From CAVQZA01 sp963724805 (lineage in GTDB: Bacteria; Actinomycetota; Thermoleophilia; Gaiellales; Gaiellaceae): a DNA stretch of 64,000 bases. The DNA is taken from contig CAVRWA010000011.1 of the NCBI GenBank assembly GCA_963724805.1, forward strand, positions 868,001 through 932,000, in the 5' to 3' direction. Position 1 is the stretch's first letter. Every line of letters begins with the position of its first letter. Of this stretch, positions 37,793 to 47,487 are shown piece after piece. The notes beneath the pieces were generated by a model. It saw nothing but the letters and a program-made list of their open reading frames with translations. It had not been told where the DNA came from and did no database searches. A program made the position numbers and the translations under genes.

Positions 37793-40332
37793 CCGAGCGA
37801 CCGTACGCGGCTTCGTGCGCCGAGGTTGCGCTTGCCCTCAGCACGGATCCCGATCGTGGCCTGGCGGCCGACGAGGCCGCGCGTCGGCTGGAGCGGTACG
37901 GCCTGAACGCGCCGGAGCGTCGCCGGCGAACGCCGTATCTCCAGCTCGCAATGCACCAGCTGCTCGATCCGCTGGTGGCGCTGCTGATCGTCGCAGCCGT
38001 GATCTCGGTGGCGATCGGCGACACGAGCGAAGGGATCGCGATCGCGGCGATCCTCGTGCTGAACGGCGCGCTCGGGTTCTGGCAAGAAGCGGGCGCCGAC
38101 CGCGCGATCCTGTCGCTCTCGCAGGCGTTCACGCAGACCGCGCTCGTCGTGCGCGACGGGTCACGGCGGGAGCTTCCGGCGCAGGAGGTGGTTCCCGGCG
38201 ACGTCCTGCTCGTCGGTGAAGGCGAGCGGGTGGCGGCCGACGCGCGCCTCGTGGGGGCGAGCTCTCTCGAGGTCGACGAGGCGGCGCTCACGGGCGAGTC
38301 TCTTCCCGTAGCCAAGCAGATCGAGCCGGTCGACGTCGACACTCCTCTCGCCGAGCAGGCGTCGATGATCTTCGCCGGCACGGGCGTCACCCGCGGCCGC
38401 GCCCGTGCGCTCGTCTGCGAGACAGGGCCGCGCACGCAGATCGGCGAGATCGAGATCCTGGCGGCGACCGCGAAGGCGCCCCCGACACCGTTGACACTTC
38501 GCCTCGGCCGCCTCGCCCGCCAGATGGTCGTGGCCGGAATTGCGATCACGGTCGTCCTCGGCGGCCTGATCGTCGCCCGCGGCGGCAGCTGGGACGAGGC
38601 CTTCTTGACGGCCGTCGCCGTCGCGGTGGCCGCAGTTCCGGAAGGTCTGGCAGCCACCGTGACGGCGGCGCTCGCGCTCGGAGCGCGAGCGATGGCCCGC
38701 CGTGGCGCAATCGTCCGGCGGCTCGCCGCGATCGAGACGCTCGGCGAAACGACGGTCATCTGCACGGACAAGACCGGGACATTGACCGAGAACCAGATCC
38801 GGGTCGCCGCTCTTCGACCTGCCAACGGGATCGGCGAGTCGGAGCTGCTCGAAGCCGCGGTGCTCGCGTCCGATGCCCGCTGGGCCACAGACCACTTCGT
38901 CGGTGACCCCGTGGACACTGCCCTCCTCCTGGCTGCGATGGAGCGCGGCGTCTCCCACGAGGAGCTGATGGGTGCGCGCAAGCGCGTGCACGAGCTGCCG
39001 TTCTCGCCGGAACGGAAGCGAATGACCATCGTGTACGAGGGCGCCGACGGCCGTCACGTCTTCGTCAAGGGAGCGCCGGAGTCGATCGCCGCGCTGGCAA
39101 CCGGCAACGCCGACGATCTCCTCGTCGCGGCGGACACCTGGGCAGCCGAAGGCTTGCGCGTGCTGGCCGTCGCGGCGCGGGAGCTCGGACCGGACTCCGA
39201 GTCGGACGTCGAGATCGAGCGCGGCGTCCACCTCCTCGGCGTGATCGCACTCCACGACCCGTTGCGACCCACCGCAGCCGCGGCAGTGGACGCAGCGCGC
39301 ACCGCCGGTATCGAGGTCCGGATGCTCACCGGCGACCATCCGGCCACGGCCCACACGATCGGACACGCCCTCGGGCTCCCGGACGAGGCGATCCTCGCGC
39401 GGGCGACACCCGCGGACAAGCTCGCGCTCGTTCGTGAGCTTCAGGAGGACGGCGCTGTCGTGGCAGTGACCGGGGACGGCGTCAACGACGCACCTGCACT
39501 CCGCCGCGCCGACGTCGGCGTCGCGATGGGCCGCACGGGCACCGAAGCCGCACGCGAAGCGGCGGCCATCGTCCTCACCGACGACGACTTCTCGACGATC
39601 GTCGCCGCGATCGCCGAGGGCCGGCGAATCGGCGACAACATCCGCAAGTTCGTCGCCTTCCTCCTCTCGGCGAACCTCGGCGAGGTGCTCGTCTTCACGG
39701 TCGCGATCCTCGCCGGGCTCGGACCCCCCCTCGCCGTGATCCAGGTCCTGCTCGTCAACCTCGTCACGGACGGGCTGCCCGCGCTCGCGCTCGCCCGGGA
39801 CCCCGCGAGTGTCGACACGATGACCTCGCCCCCGAGGAGGGGACGTGAGCTCTTCGACACGCGCACCTGGCATGCGCTGCTGTGGATCGGGTTCCTCGTC
39901 GGCGGGGCGACCTTCGCAGCATTCAGCATCGGTCGGGCACTCGGCGGCGACGTCGCCCAGACGATGGCGTTCGCGACCCTCGCGCTCTCCGAGCTCGCGC
40001 TCGTGTACACGATGCGCTCGTACTCGACCCCGGCCTGGCGCATGCCGCGGAACCGCTGGCTGGACCTAAGCGTCCTCGCATCCATCGGCGTCATAGCCGG
40101 AGTCATCCTCCTCCCGGCCGCCCGTGCCCCATTCGCAACCGCACCCCTGGGTGCATCCGCGATCGCGATCGTGGTCGTCCTGTCCCTCGTGCCGCTATGC
40201 ATTGTGGAGCTGCTCAAGGCATACCGGCGTCGAAACCGGCCCGCATCGGGTCAGCCTCGCGCCGCGGGCCGCTCGACAGCCGCTAATCCAGGCGACACGC
40301 GCGCCACCCGCACTGCGCGCCCGTATCGTTAG
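37789..40332 (+). CDS. P2-type cation-transporting ATPase (Ca2+-ATPase/CtpF-like)
   Basis: An 847-residue ion pump of the cytoplasmic membrane. All P-type hallmarks are present: cation ATPase N-terminal domain, actuator loop TGES, phosphorylation site CTDKTGTLTEN, nucleotide-binding KGAPE, TGDHPATA, and hinge VTGDGVNDAPALRRADVGVAMG. In helix 4 it has VAAVPEGLAATVT, and in helix 6 NLVTDGLPALAL, ion-site motifs of the Ca2+/PMR1-like P2 group. I start at GTG 37789, overlapping the Usp stop, rather than at 37753. With the Usp genes it resembles the mycobacterial ctpF region. The ion is inferred. Confidence 0.93.
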   Translation: MTERPYAASCAEVALALSTDPDRGLAADEAARRLERYGLNAPERRRRTPYLQLAMHQLLDPLVALLIVAAVISVAIGDTSEGIAIAAILVLNGALGFWQEAGADRAILSLSQAFTQTALVVRDGSRRELPAQEVVPGDVLLVGEGERVAADARLVGASSLEVDEAALTGESLPVAKQIEPVDVDTPLAEQASMIFAGTGVTRGRARALVCETGPRTQIGEIEILAATAKAPPTPLTLRLGRLARQMVVAGIAITVVLGGLIVARGGSWDEAFLTAVAVAVAAVPEGLAATVTAALALGARAMARRGAIVRRLAAIETLGETTVICTDKTGTLTENQIRVAALRPANGIGESELLEAAVLASDARWATDHFVGDPVDTALLLAAMERGVSHEELMGARKRVHELPFSPERKRMTIVYEGADGRHVFVKGAPESIAALATGNADDLLVAADTWAAEGLRVLAVAARELGPDSESDVEIERGVHLLGVIALHDPLRPTAAAAVDAARTAGIEVRMLTGDHPATAHTIGHALGLPDEAILARATPADKLALVRELQEDGAVVAVTGDGVNDAPALRRADVGVAMGRTGTEAAREAAAIVLTDDDFSTIVAAIAEGRRIGDNIRKFVAFLLSANLGEVLVFTVAILAGLGPPLAVIQVLLVNLVTDGLPALALARDPASVDTMTSPPRRGRELFDTRTWHALLWIGFLVGGATFAAFSIGRALGGDVAQTMAFATLALSELALVYTMRSYSTPAWRMPRNRWLDLSVLASIGVIAGVILLPAARAPFATAPLGASAIAIVVVLSLVPLCIVELLKAYRRRNRPASGQPRAAGRSTAANPGDTRATRTARPYR

Positions 40333-40344
40333 CACCCGGACTCC

Positions 40345-41310
40345 ATGCGCTTCGAATCTCCGCTCGCGCTGCTCGCGCTCCCGCTCGTTCCAGGAGCACT
40401 GGCCGGACACGTGCTCCTGCTGCGGCGGCGCATGCGGTATGCGGTCCGGTTCACCAACCTCGAGGTCCTCGGGGCCGTGGTCGCCCGCAGCAGTCACTGG
40501 CGGAGCCGGCTCACGGTCACGCTGTTCGGCACAGCGCTCGCCGTGCTCTGCGTCGCGGCGGCCCGCCCGACGGTGACGACGGTCGACGCCGGCAAGAGCT
40601 CGACGGTCGTCCTCGTCGTCGACACCTCGCGCTCGATGGAGGCGACCGACGTTGCGCCGACGCGGCTCGCTGCGGCGAAGACGGCCGTCGACCGCTTCCT
40701 CGACCGGGTGCCGCGATCCGTCCGCGTCGGGCTCATCTCCTTCTCGGACGAGCCCGAGGTGCTCGTTCCGCCCACCGCCGATCACCGACGGGTGCGGGAC
40801 GGCGTCGACTTGCTCACGCTCGGCGGCGGCACCGCAATCGGCGACTCTCTCGCGCGCGCGGTCCAGGTCGGCCGCCCGGCCGGCCGGCTCGTTCCCAGGG
40901 CGAGGCCGACCTCGGCGATCGTGCTCGTCTCGGACGGGTCGCAGACGCGCGGATCGCTCTCGCCGCTCGGGGGCGCGCGGCGCGCACGGCGCGCGAACAT
41001 GCCCGTGTACACGATCGCGCTCGGCACCGACAACGGGACGACCGAGTTGCGCACGATCGACGAGCGCAAGCAGATCTCGATCGCACCGCCCGACCGCGAC
41101 ACTCTGGCGAGGATCGCGACGACGACGTTCGGCGGCTTCTTCGAGGCGCCGACCGCGGGCCGGCTGGAGGCGATCTACGGCGACCTCGGCGCCGCGGTGG
41201 TCACCGTCGACCGCCCGCGCGAGCTGACGGTCGGCTTCGTCGCCGCCGGCCTCGCGCTGTTCACGGCCGCCGCGCTGCTGGGCAGCGCCTGGCGCCCGCG
41301 CTTGCCCTGA
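40345..41310 (+). CDS. Membrane-anchored VWA-domain protein (BatA-like)
   Basis: A 321-residue protein with helices near residues 8-26, 57-74 and at the C-terminus (LTVGFVAAGLALFTAAALLG). Between them is a von Willebrand A domain. Its metal site DTSRSM (DXSXS) is at about residues 92-97, with further MIDAS residues in GGGTAIGD and LVSDGSQTRG. The order of helices around the domain fits BatA/BatB of the aerotolerance type. No MoxR ATPase partner lies nearby. It starts 13 bases after the ATPase gene. Confidence 0.87.
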   Translation: MRFESPLALLALPLVPGALAGHVLLLRRRMRYAVRFTNLEVLGAVVARSSHWRSRLTVTLFGTALAVLCVAAARPTVTTVDAGKSSTVVLVVDTSRSMEATDVAPTRLAAAKTAVDRFLDRVPRSVRVGLISFSDEPEVLVPPTADHRRVRDGVDLLTLGGGTAIGDSLARAVQVGRPAGRLVPRARPTSAIVLVSDGSQTRGSLSPLGGARRARRANMPVYTIALGTDNGTTELRTIDERKQISIAPPDRDTLARIATTTFGGFFEAPTAGRLEAIYGDLGAAVVTVDRPRELTVGFVAAGLALFTAAALLGSAWRPRLP

Positions 41311-41313
41311 GTC

Positions 41314-42396
41314 TCAGTCGCCGGCGACGTCGACGGTTGCCGCGAGCGGGGCGGGCTGGTCGACGGTGGTCTCGACCTCGACTGTCCGGCCCTCGGCTGC
41401 AGCCCGCAGGATGCTGCGCGCGGCGTCGATCACGTGGAGGCCGAGCCGGCCCGAGGCGCGGTGGTCGCGGTCCTCGCCGATCGCCTCGACCATGTCGTGC
41501 AGACCGATGCCACGCGTCTCCCGGGCTCCCCCGGCGGTGTACGGAATCTCCTCCCAGTCGCTGCGGCTCTGGCGGACCTTCAGCTCGCCGCCGAACGCGT
41601 TCGGGTCGGGGAGCAGGAGCGACCGCTCCGTGCCGTGGACCTCGAAGTCGCAGATGTAGCGACCGGTCGGCTCGAAGCTCGCGACGAGGTTGGCGGTCAC
41701 GCCGTCGTCGAGCTCCATCGCAGCCGAGGCATGCGTCGGCGTGGTGACGGCGAAGCGCTCGCCCGCCCGCGGGCCGGCCATGATCTCCCGCTCCGCCTCG
41801 CGCACCGACGTGAACCCGGCGACCCTGCGTACGGGCCCGAGCAGGGCGACAATCGCGGTCAGGTAGTACGGGCCCATGTCCAGGAGCGGGCCGGCGCCGT
41901 CCGAGAAGAACTGCTCGGGGCTCGGGTGCCAGGCGTTCGGGCCGCCGACGAGCATCGACGCGGTGACGGCGAGCGGCTCACCGATCGCCCCCTCGTCGAT
42001 CAGGGCGCGGCCCGCCTGGAAGGCGCTGCCCAGGAAGATGTCCGGCGCGCAGCCGATCCGCAGCCCGAGCTCGTCGGCCAGAGCGAGGAGCTCTAGGCCC
42101 TCCGGCACGTCGATCGCGAGCGGCTTCTCGGTGTAGACGTGCTTGCCGGCCTCGAGCGCTGCGCGGGTCACGGCGCCGTGCGCTCCGGAGGGCGTCAGGT
42201 TGAGCACGACGTGGATCGCGGGATCGGCCAGCAGCTCCTCGATCGAGGCCACGGCCAGGCCGTGCGCCTCGCCGAGCTCGACGGCCTGCTCGCGCACAAG
42301 GTCGGCGCACGCGACGAGCTCGAACGAGTCGAACGCGGCCGCATGCTCGGCGTAGTTCCTGCTGATCACGCCGCAGCCGACGATGCCGACGTTCAT
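41314..42396 (-). CDS. Gfo/Idh/MocA-family NAD(P)-dependent oxidoreductase
   Basis: A 360-residue dehydrogenase acting on a sugar or cyclitol. The N-terminal Rossmann motif is MNVGIVGCGVISRNYAEHA and the conserved catalytic-region lysine is in VYTEKPLA. The C-terminal beta domain has GAGPLLDMGPYYLTAIVALLG with the usual Asp. The ATG at 42396 overlaps the preceding TIM-barrel gene's stop (ATGA). It is the last gene of the importer operon, suggesting that what the importer brings in is oxidised here. Confidence 0.92.
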   Translation of the reverse strand: MNVGIVGCGVISRNYAEHAAAFDSFELVACADLVREQAVELGEAHGLAVASIEELLADPAIHVVLNLTPSGAHGAVTRAALEAGKHVYTEKPLAIDVPEGLELLALADELGLRIGCAPDIFLGSAFQAGRALIDEGAIGEPLAVTASMLVGGPNAWHPSPEQFFSDGAGPLLDMGPYYLTAIVALLGPVRRVAGFTSVREAEREIMAGPRAGERFAVTTPTHASAAMELDDGVTANLVASFEPTGRYICDFEVHGTERSLLLPDPNAFGGELKVRQSRSDWEEIPYTAGGARETRGIGLHDMVEAIGEDRDHRASGRLGLHVIDAARSILRAAAEGRTVEVETTVDQPAPLAATVDVAGD

Positions 42397-43144
42397 GCGG
42401 TCTCCGTCAGGATCGCACGGACCGCGTCCCGCGACCGGCGGACGGCCGCGAGCGCGTCGCCGTCGCTCTGGTCCTGCTCGACGATCAGCCACTCGACCCC
42501 TGCGCGCACAGCGGCGGGCAGGACCCGGTCGTAGCCGACGACGCCGTCGCCGACCGGGCAGAACGCGGCCCGGTCGCGGCTCGCGAAGTCCTTCACGTGC
42601 GTCAACGGGCAGCGGGCGCCGACCTGTTCGAGGAGCTCCACGGGATCCCGGCCCGCGAACCACACCCAGCCGAGGTCGACCTCGAGAAAGAGCTCCGGCG
42701 GGACGAGATCAAGGAACAGCTCGCCGGAGGCGAGGGGCCGAAGCTCGGCGTCGTGGTTGTGGTACCCGAGCTCGAGCCCGTGCTCCGCAGCCGCGACTGC
42801 GGCGCGCCCGAGTCGGGCCGGCAGCTCCGGGTCGTCGAGCTTCGCGGGGTCGATCCAGGCGACGGAGAGGCGGCGCCAGCCGAGCACACGCGCCTCCTCG
42901 GCCAGCTCGGGGAGCGAGCTCTCGATCGCCTCGAGCAGCGCGTGCCGGCCGATTGCCGCGAGACCGAGCTCGTCGAGCCAACCGTGCACTTCCTCGGCGG
43001 AATGCCCGTGGAGGTCGAATACCTCCACGCCCTCGAACCCCAGCGCCGCGACGGCTCGAACCGTCCCCTCGAAATCGCGCGCGCAGTCTTCGCGCACGGT
43101 GTAGAGCATCAGCCCGACGCGGGCCGACCCGTTCGTTCCGTCTG

Positions 43145-43148
<4 letters not shown>
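42393..43148 (-). CDS. Sugar phosphate isomerase/epimerase-like TIM barrel
   Basis: A 251-residue member of the xylose isomerase-like TIM-barrel family (IolE/IolI/hydroxypyruvate isomerase type). Metal-ligand motifs are visible: VEVFDLHG, LGYHNHDAEL (Glu/His region), FLEVDLGW (Glu, Asp), CPLTHVKDF (His, Asp) and WLIVEQD (final Glu). The ATG overlaps the ABC ATPase stop. Pairing with a Gfo/Idh/MocA dehydrogenase is typical of inositol- or keto-sugar-degrading operons. Confidence 0.88.
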
Positions 43149-44154
<1,006 letters not shown>

Positions 44155-44158
<4 letters not shown>

Positions 44159-45195
44159 GCGCCTCCCTCCTCGACCAGGTGACATGCGACGGAGTGGCCG
44201 GGCTCCACCTCGCGGAGCACCGGCCTTTCCGTCGTCTGCCGCGCGTAGAGATCCGCCTTCTCGGGGACACAGAAGGAGCAGCGCGGGTGGAACCTGCAGC
44301 CGGCCGGGGGACGCGCCAGATCGGGAGGTGAGCCGGGAATGCCGATCAGGCGCGTCATCGGGCCGGTGAGCGGGGGGAAGGAGTGCATCAGCCCGACCGT
44401 GTACGGGTGCCGCGGCTGGTCGAACAGCGTGCGCGCGGCGGCGGTCTCGACGATCTCGCCCGCGTACATGATCGCGATCCGGTCGGCGAACTCGACGAGC
44501 AGCGACAGGTCGTGCGTGATGAAGAGGACGGCGAAGCCGAGCTCGTTCTGGAGCTCCTGGATCTCCTCCAGGATCTCGCGCTGCACGACGACGTCGAGAG
44601 CCGTCGTCGGCTCGTCCATGATCACGAGCTCGGGGCTGAGCGCGAGCGCCATTGCGATCACCGTGCGCTGCCGCATGCCGCCGGAGAGCTGATGGGGGTA
44701 GGAGCGGACGCGGCGCCGGTCGATCCCGACCTTCTCGAGCAGGTCCCCGGCGCGCTCCAGCGCCTCCTTCTTGTTGATGCGCTCGTGCGCGGCCATCATG
44801 TCCGCGAACTGGTCGCCGACCCGCATCACGGGGTTGAGCGCGTTCATCGCGCTCTGGAACACCATCGAGACGTTGCGCCAGCGGTAGCGACGCTGCTCCT
44901 CGGAGTCGAGGCTGCTGATGTCCTCGCCGCGAAACAGGATCCGGCCTCCGGTGACGGACGCGGGAGAGCGGAGGATCCCCATGATCGCGTTGCCGGCCGT
45001 GCTCTTGCCGCAGCCCGACTCGCCCGCGAGCCCGACGGTCTCACCCGCGCCGATCGTGAGGTTGACGTGATCGACCGCGCGCACCGGCCTCCCGGCCGTC
45101 TCGTACTCGACCACGAGCTCGTCCAGCTCGAGCAGGGTCTCGCCGGTACCGACCGGGCGCTCCCGGTAAGCCGATCCCTCGAGCACCCCGCTCAC
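44155..45195 (-). CDS. Oligopeptide/dipeptide-type ABC transporter ATP-binding protein (DppD-like)
   Basis: The second ATPase of the importer, 346 residues. Walker A is GESGCGKST, signature LSGGMRQRTVIAMAL, Walker B LVIMDEPTTALD, then the H-loop THD. The C-terminal extension has the Cys cluster GCRFHPRCSFCVPEKADLYAR. It begins with GTG 45195. A 214-bp spacer holding a hairpin repeat separates it from the permease gene upstream, which is unusual in an otherwise overlapping operon. Confidence 0.93.
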
Positions 45196-45210
45196 GCGCG
45201 CCCCTCGCCG

Positions 45211-45364
45211 GCGGCAGCTCCCGCCGGGCGAAGCCCGGCTCCGCCACCGGCTGACGCCGCCGACGGCACGGTGCTCTCCGGCCCCGTGTCACACACACTG
45301 CGACCTCCGGCCCCGCACCGCCAGGCTCTTGGGGCCCCCAGGAAGTGCGGAGCACTTTCTGGGG
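45211..45364. repeat. Dispersed GC-rich hairpin element inside the transporter operon
   Basis: Bases 45211-45260 match, in reverse orientation, 51415-51464 at 44 of 50 positions. The core is a GCCGGGC-TTC-GCCCGGC hairpin. A second hairpin with 13-base arms (45336-45348/45352-45364, one mismatch) lies beside it. Together they fill the gap between the permease and ATPase genes and may adjust the mRNA level of the downstream part. Confidence 0.65.
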
Positions 45365-45409
45365 TTGGGCGCCCGAGGAACGCGCGAGCAGAGAGGTCGA
45401 GACAGGACG

Positions 45410-46432
45410 TCATACCTCCTCCTCCTCCTCGTGCGCGCGGACGGCTGCGTTGCCGCCGACGAGCGCCAGCGAGAGCCGCTTGGTGAGCCCCTGCTTCTTC
45501 TTCGGCGTGCGCAGCCGCGGATTGCTCACCTCGTCGATGCCGGCGAGGATGAAGACGAGCGCGACGACGGTGAGCGCGAGCGCGAGGCCCGGGAACAGCG
45601 AGGGCCACCACTCGCCCTGCAGGATGGTCGAGTTGACCTGCGCCCAGTACATCGTCACGCCCCAGCTCGTGTGGTTCACGTCGCCGAGGCCGAGGAACTC
45701 GAGGCCGGCCTCGGTGAGGATCGCGACGTAGAACACGAGCACGAAGGCTGCGGCGATCCGGCTGATCATGTTGGGGATCAGCTCGCTGAAGATGATCCGC
45801 TTCGTCGACTCTCCTGCGACCTTCGCCGCGAGCACGAAGTCCCGGTTGCGGAACGAGAGCGCCTGGGCCCGCAGGATCCTCGCCTCGAACGCCCACAGGG
45901 TGAGGCCGAGGATCAGGATCATCGCGACCTCGCCCTGGGCCTTCAGGTACGACGAGACGACGATCAGGAGCGGGATCGTCGGGATCACGAGGAAGACGCT
46001 CGTAAGGAAGCTGATGAACTCGTCGACGATCCCGCCGGAGTAGGCGGCGAGGATCCCGAGCACCGTCGCGAGCACGGTCGCGATCACGGCGGCCGCGGCA
46101 CCGAGGATCAGCGAGGTGCGCGCGCCGAGGACGACCTGCGAGAAGATGTCCGCCCCCTGGTCGGTCGTCCCCATCAGATGGTGGAACGAGGGCGACTGGC
46201 GCGCGTCGATCGAGAAGGCGTTCGGGTCGTGCGTCGCGAGCCACGGCGCGAAGGCCGCGACGAGGATCATCACGGTGAGGATGATGATCCCGCCCCTCGA
46301 CTTCGGGTTGCCCCAGAGCAGCGTGAGCCACAGCGGCGCGTGAAGCCCACGGCGGCGGCTCCGCTCCGGCCGCTCGGGCGCCTCGACCGGCGCCGCCTCG
46401 GCGCGGTCGACCGTTACGGGCTGAAACGACAC
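45410..46432 (-). CDS. ABC transporter permease (DppC/OppC-like)
   Basis: A 340-residue permease subunit with six membrane helices. The N-terminal cytoplasmic tail is followed by GGIIILTVMILVAAFAPWLA. The permease signature loop is around AFEARILRAQALSFRNRDFVLAAKVAG, and the EAA-type motif contacts the ATPases. The outside loop after helix 1 contains HHLMGTTDQGADIFSQVV, typical of OppC/DppC. The C-terminus is an acidic run EEEEEV from a short CTC repeat. GTG 46432 overlaps the upstream permease stop by one base (TAGTG). Confidence 0.92.
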   Translation of the reverse strand: MSFQPVTVDRAEAAPVEAPERPERSRRRGLHAPLWLTLLWGNPKSRGGIIILTVMILVAAFAPWLATHDPNAFSIDARQSPSFHHLMGTTDQGADIFSQVVLGARTSLILGAAAAVIATVLATVLGILAAYSGGIVDEFISFLTSVFLVIPTIPLLIVVSSYLKAQGEVAMILILGLTLWAFEARILRAQALSFRNRDFVLAAKVAGESTKRIIFSELIPNMISRIAAAFVLVFYVAILTEAGLEFLGLGDVNHTSWGVTMYWAQVNSTILQGEWWPSLFPGLALALTVVALVFILAGIDEVSNPRLRTPKKKQGLTKRLSLALVGGNAAVRAHEEEEEV

Positions 46433-47418
46433 TAGGCCGTCCGCACGCGCGGGTCGAGGACCACGTTGAGGAGGTCCATGATCAGGTTCGCGAGGATCAC
46501 GCAGACCGCGAACACGAGCAGCAGCCCCTGCGTGAGCGGGTAGTCGGCGCCCAGCGCCGCCTGCTGGAGCGTGAAGCCCGCCCCCGGATAGCTGAAGACG
46601 AACTCGATGAACACGAGCCCGCCCACCGCCGAGGCGAAGAGCGCCGCAAACCCATTTAACGGTGGCAGGATCGCGTTACGGCCCGCGTAGCGCGTCATCA
46701 CGCGCCGGTCGTGGAGGCCCTTGGCATGTGCCATCGCCACGTAGTCCTCGCCGATCGTGTTGATCATCACGGTGCGCATGTTCAGCGCCCAGCCGCCGGC
46801 GAAGACGAGCACGATCACGAGCATCGGCAGCTCCGCGTGACGGAACGCGCTCGAGACGAAGGTCCAGTTGTAGCCCGGTATGACGCCGCTGTCGTAGGCG
46901 TGCTGGATCGGGAACCACCCGAGCCTGAGCCCGAAGAAGTACACGGCCAGGAGGGAGGTGAAGAAGGCGGGGAAGGCGGCAAGCGCCAGCATGGACGGGA
47001 TCGCGAACTTGTCGACGAGCCCGCCGCGGCGCCAGGCGGCGAACATCCCGACCGTGATCCCGAAGATGAACGAGATCAGAAAGGCGACGCCGACGAGGAA
47101 GATCGAGTACGGGAGCGTCCGCCCGATCACCTCGGACACGGGGCTCGGGTAGTTCGAAGTCGAGATCCCGAAGTCGAGGGTCGCGACGTTGTGCAGGTAG
47201 GTGAAGTAGTCGGTGAGGATCGGCTTCTTGCCGCCGCCGAGCATCGCCTGGTAGGTCTCGATGATCCCGGGGTTGGACTGGATCTGGGCCGGGGTGAGGC
47301 GGGCGAGGAGCCCGCCGATCGGGCTGCCCGGCATCAGCCTGGGCAGCAAGAAGTTCAGCGTGACCGCCACCCAGATGGCGAGCGCGTAGAAGGACAGACG
47401 ACGAAGGAACCAGCGCAT
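46432..47418 (-). CDS. ABC transporter permease (DppB/OppB-like)
   Basis: A 328-residue permease. It starts with the hallmark MRWFLRRLSFYALAIWVAVTLNFLLPRLMPG of OppB/DppB proteins and has six helices. The EAA-like loop is GEDYVAMAHAKGLHDRRVMTRYAGRNAILP. It forms the translocation channel with the DppC-like subunit. It follows the binding-protein gene by 69 bases, so the whole importer is one operon read leftward from 49240. Confidence 0.93.
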   Translation of the reverse strand: MRWFLRRLSFYALAIWVAVTLNFLLPRLMPGSPIGGLLARLTPAQIQSNPGIIETYQAMLGGGKKPILTDYFTYLHNVATLDFGISTSNYPSPVSEVIGRTLPYSIFLVGVAFLISFIFGITVGMFAAWRRGGLVDKFAIPSMLALAAFPAFFTSLLAVYFFGLRLGWFPIQHAYDSGVIPGYNWTFVSSAFRHAELPMLVIVLVFAGGWALNMRTVMINTIGEDYVAMAHAKGLHDRRVMTRYAGRNAILPPLNGFAALFASAVGGLVFIEFVFSYPGAGFTLQQAALGADYPLTQGLLLVFAVCVILANLIMDLLNVVLDPRVRTA

Positions 47419-47487
47419 GATCGTTAGGTGGGAGTATCCCGGCGGACGAGGATGTCACCTCGCCCGCCGGGATGCGACCCTGGTGAA

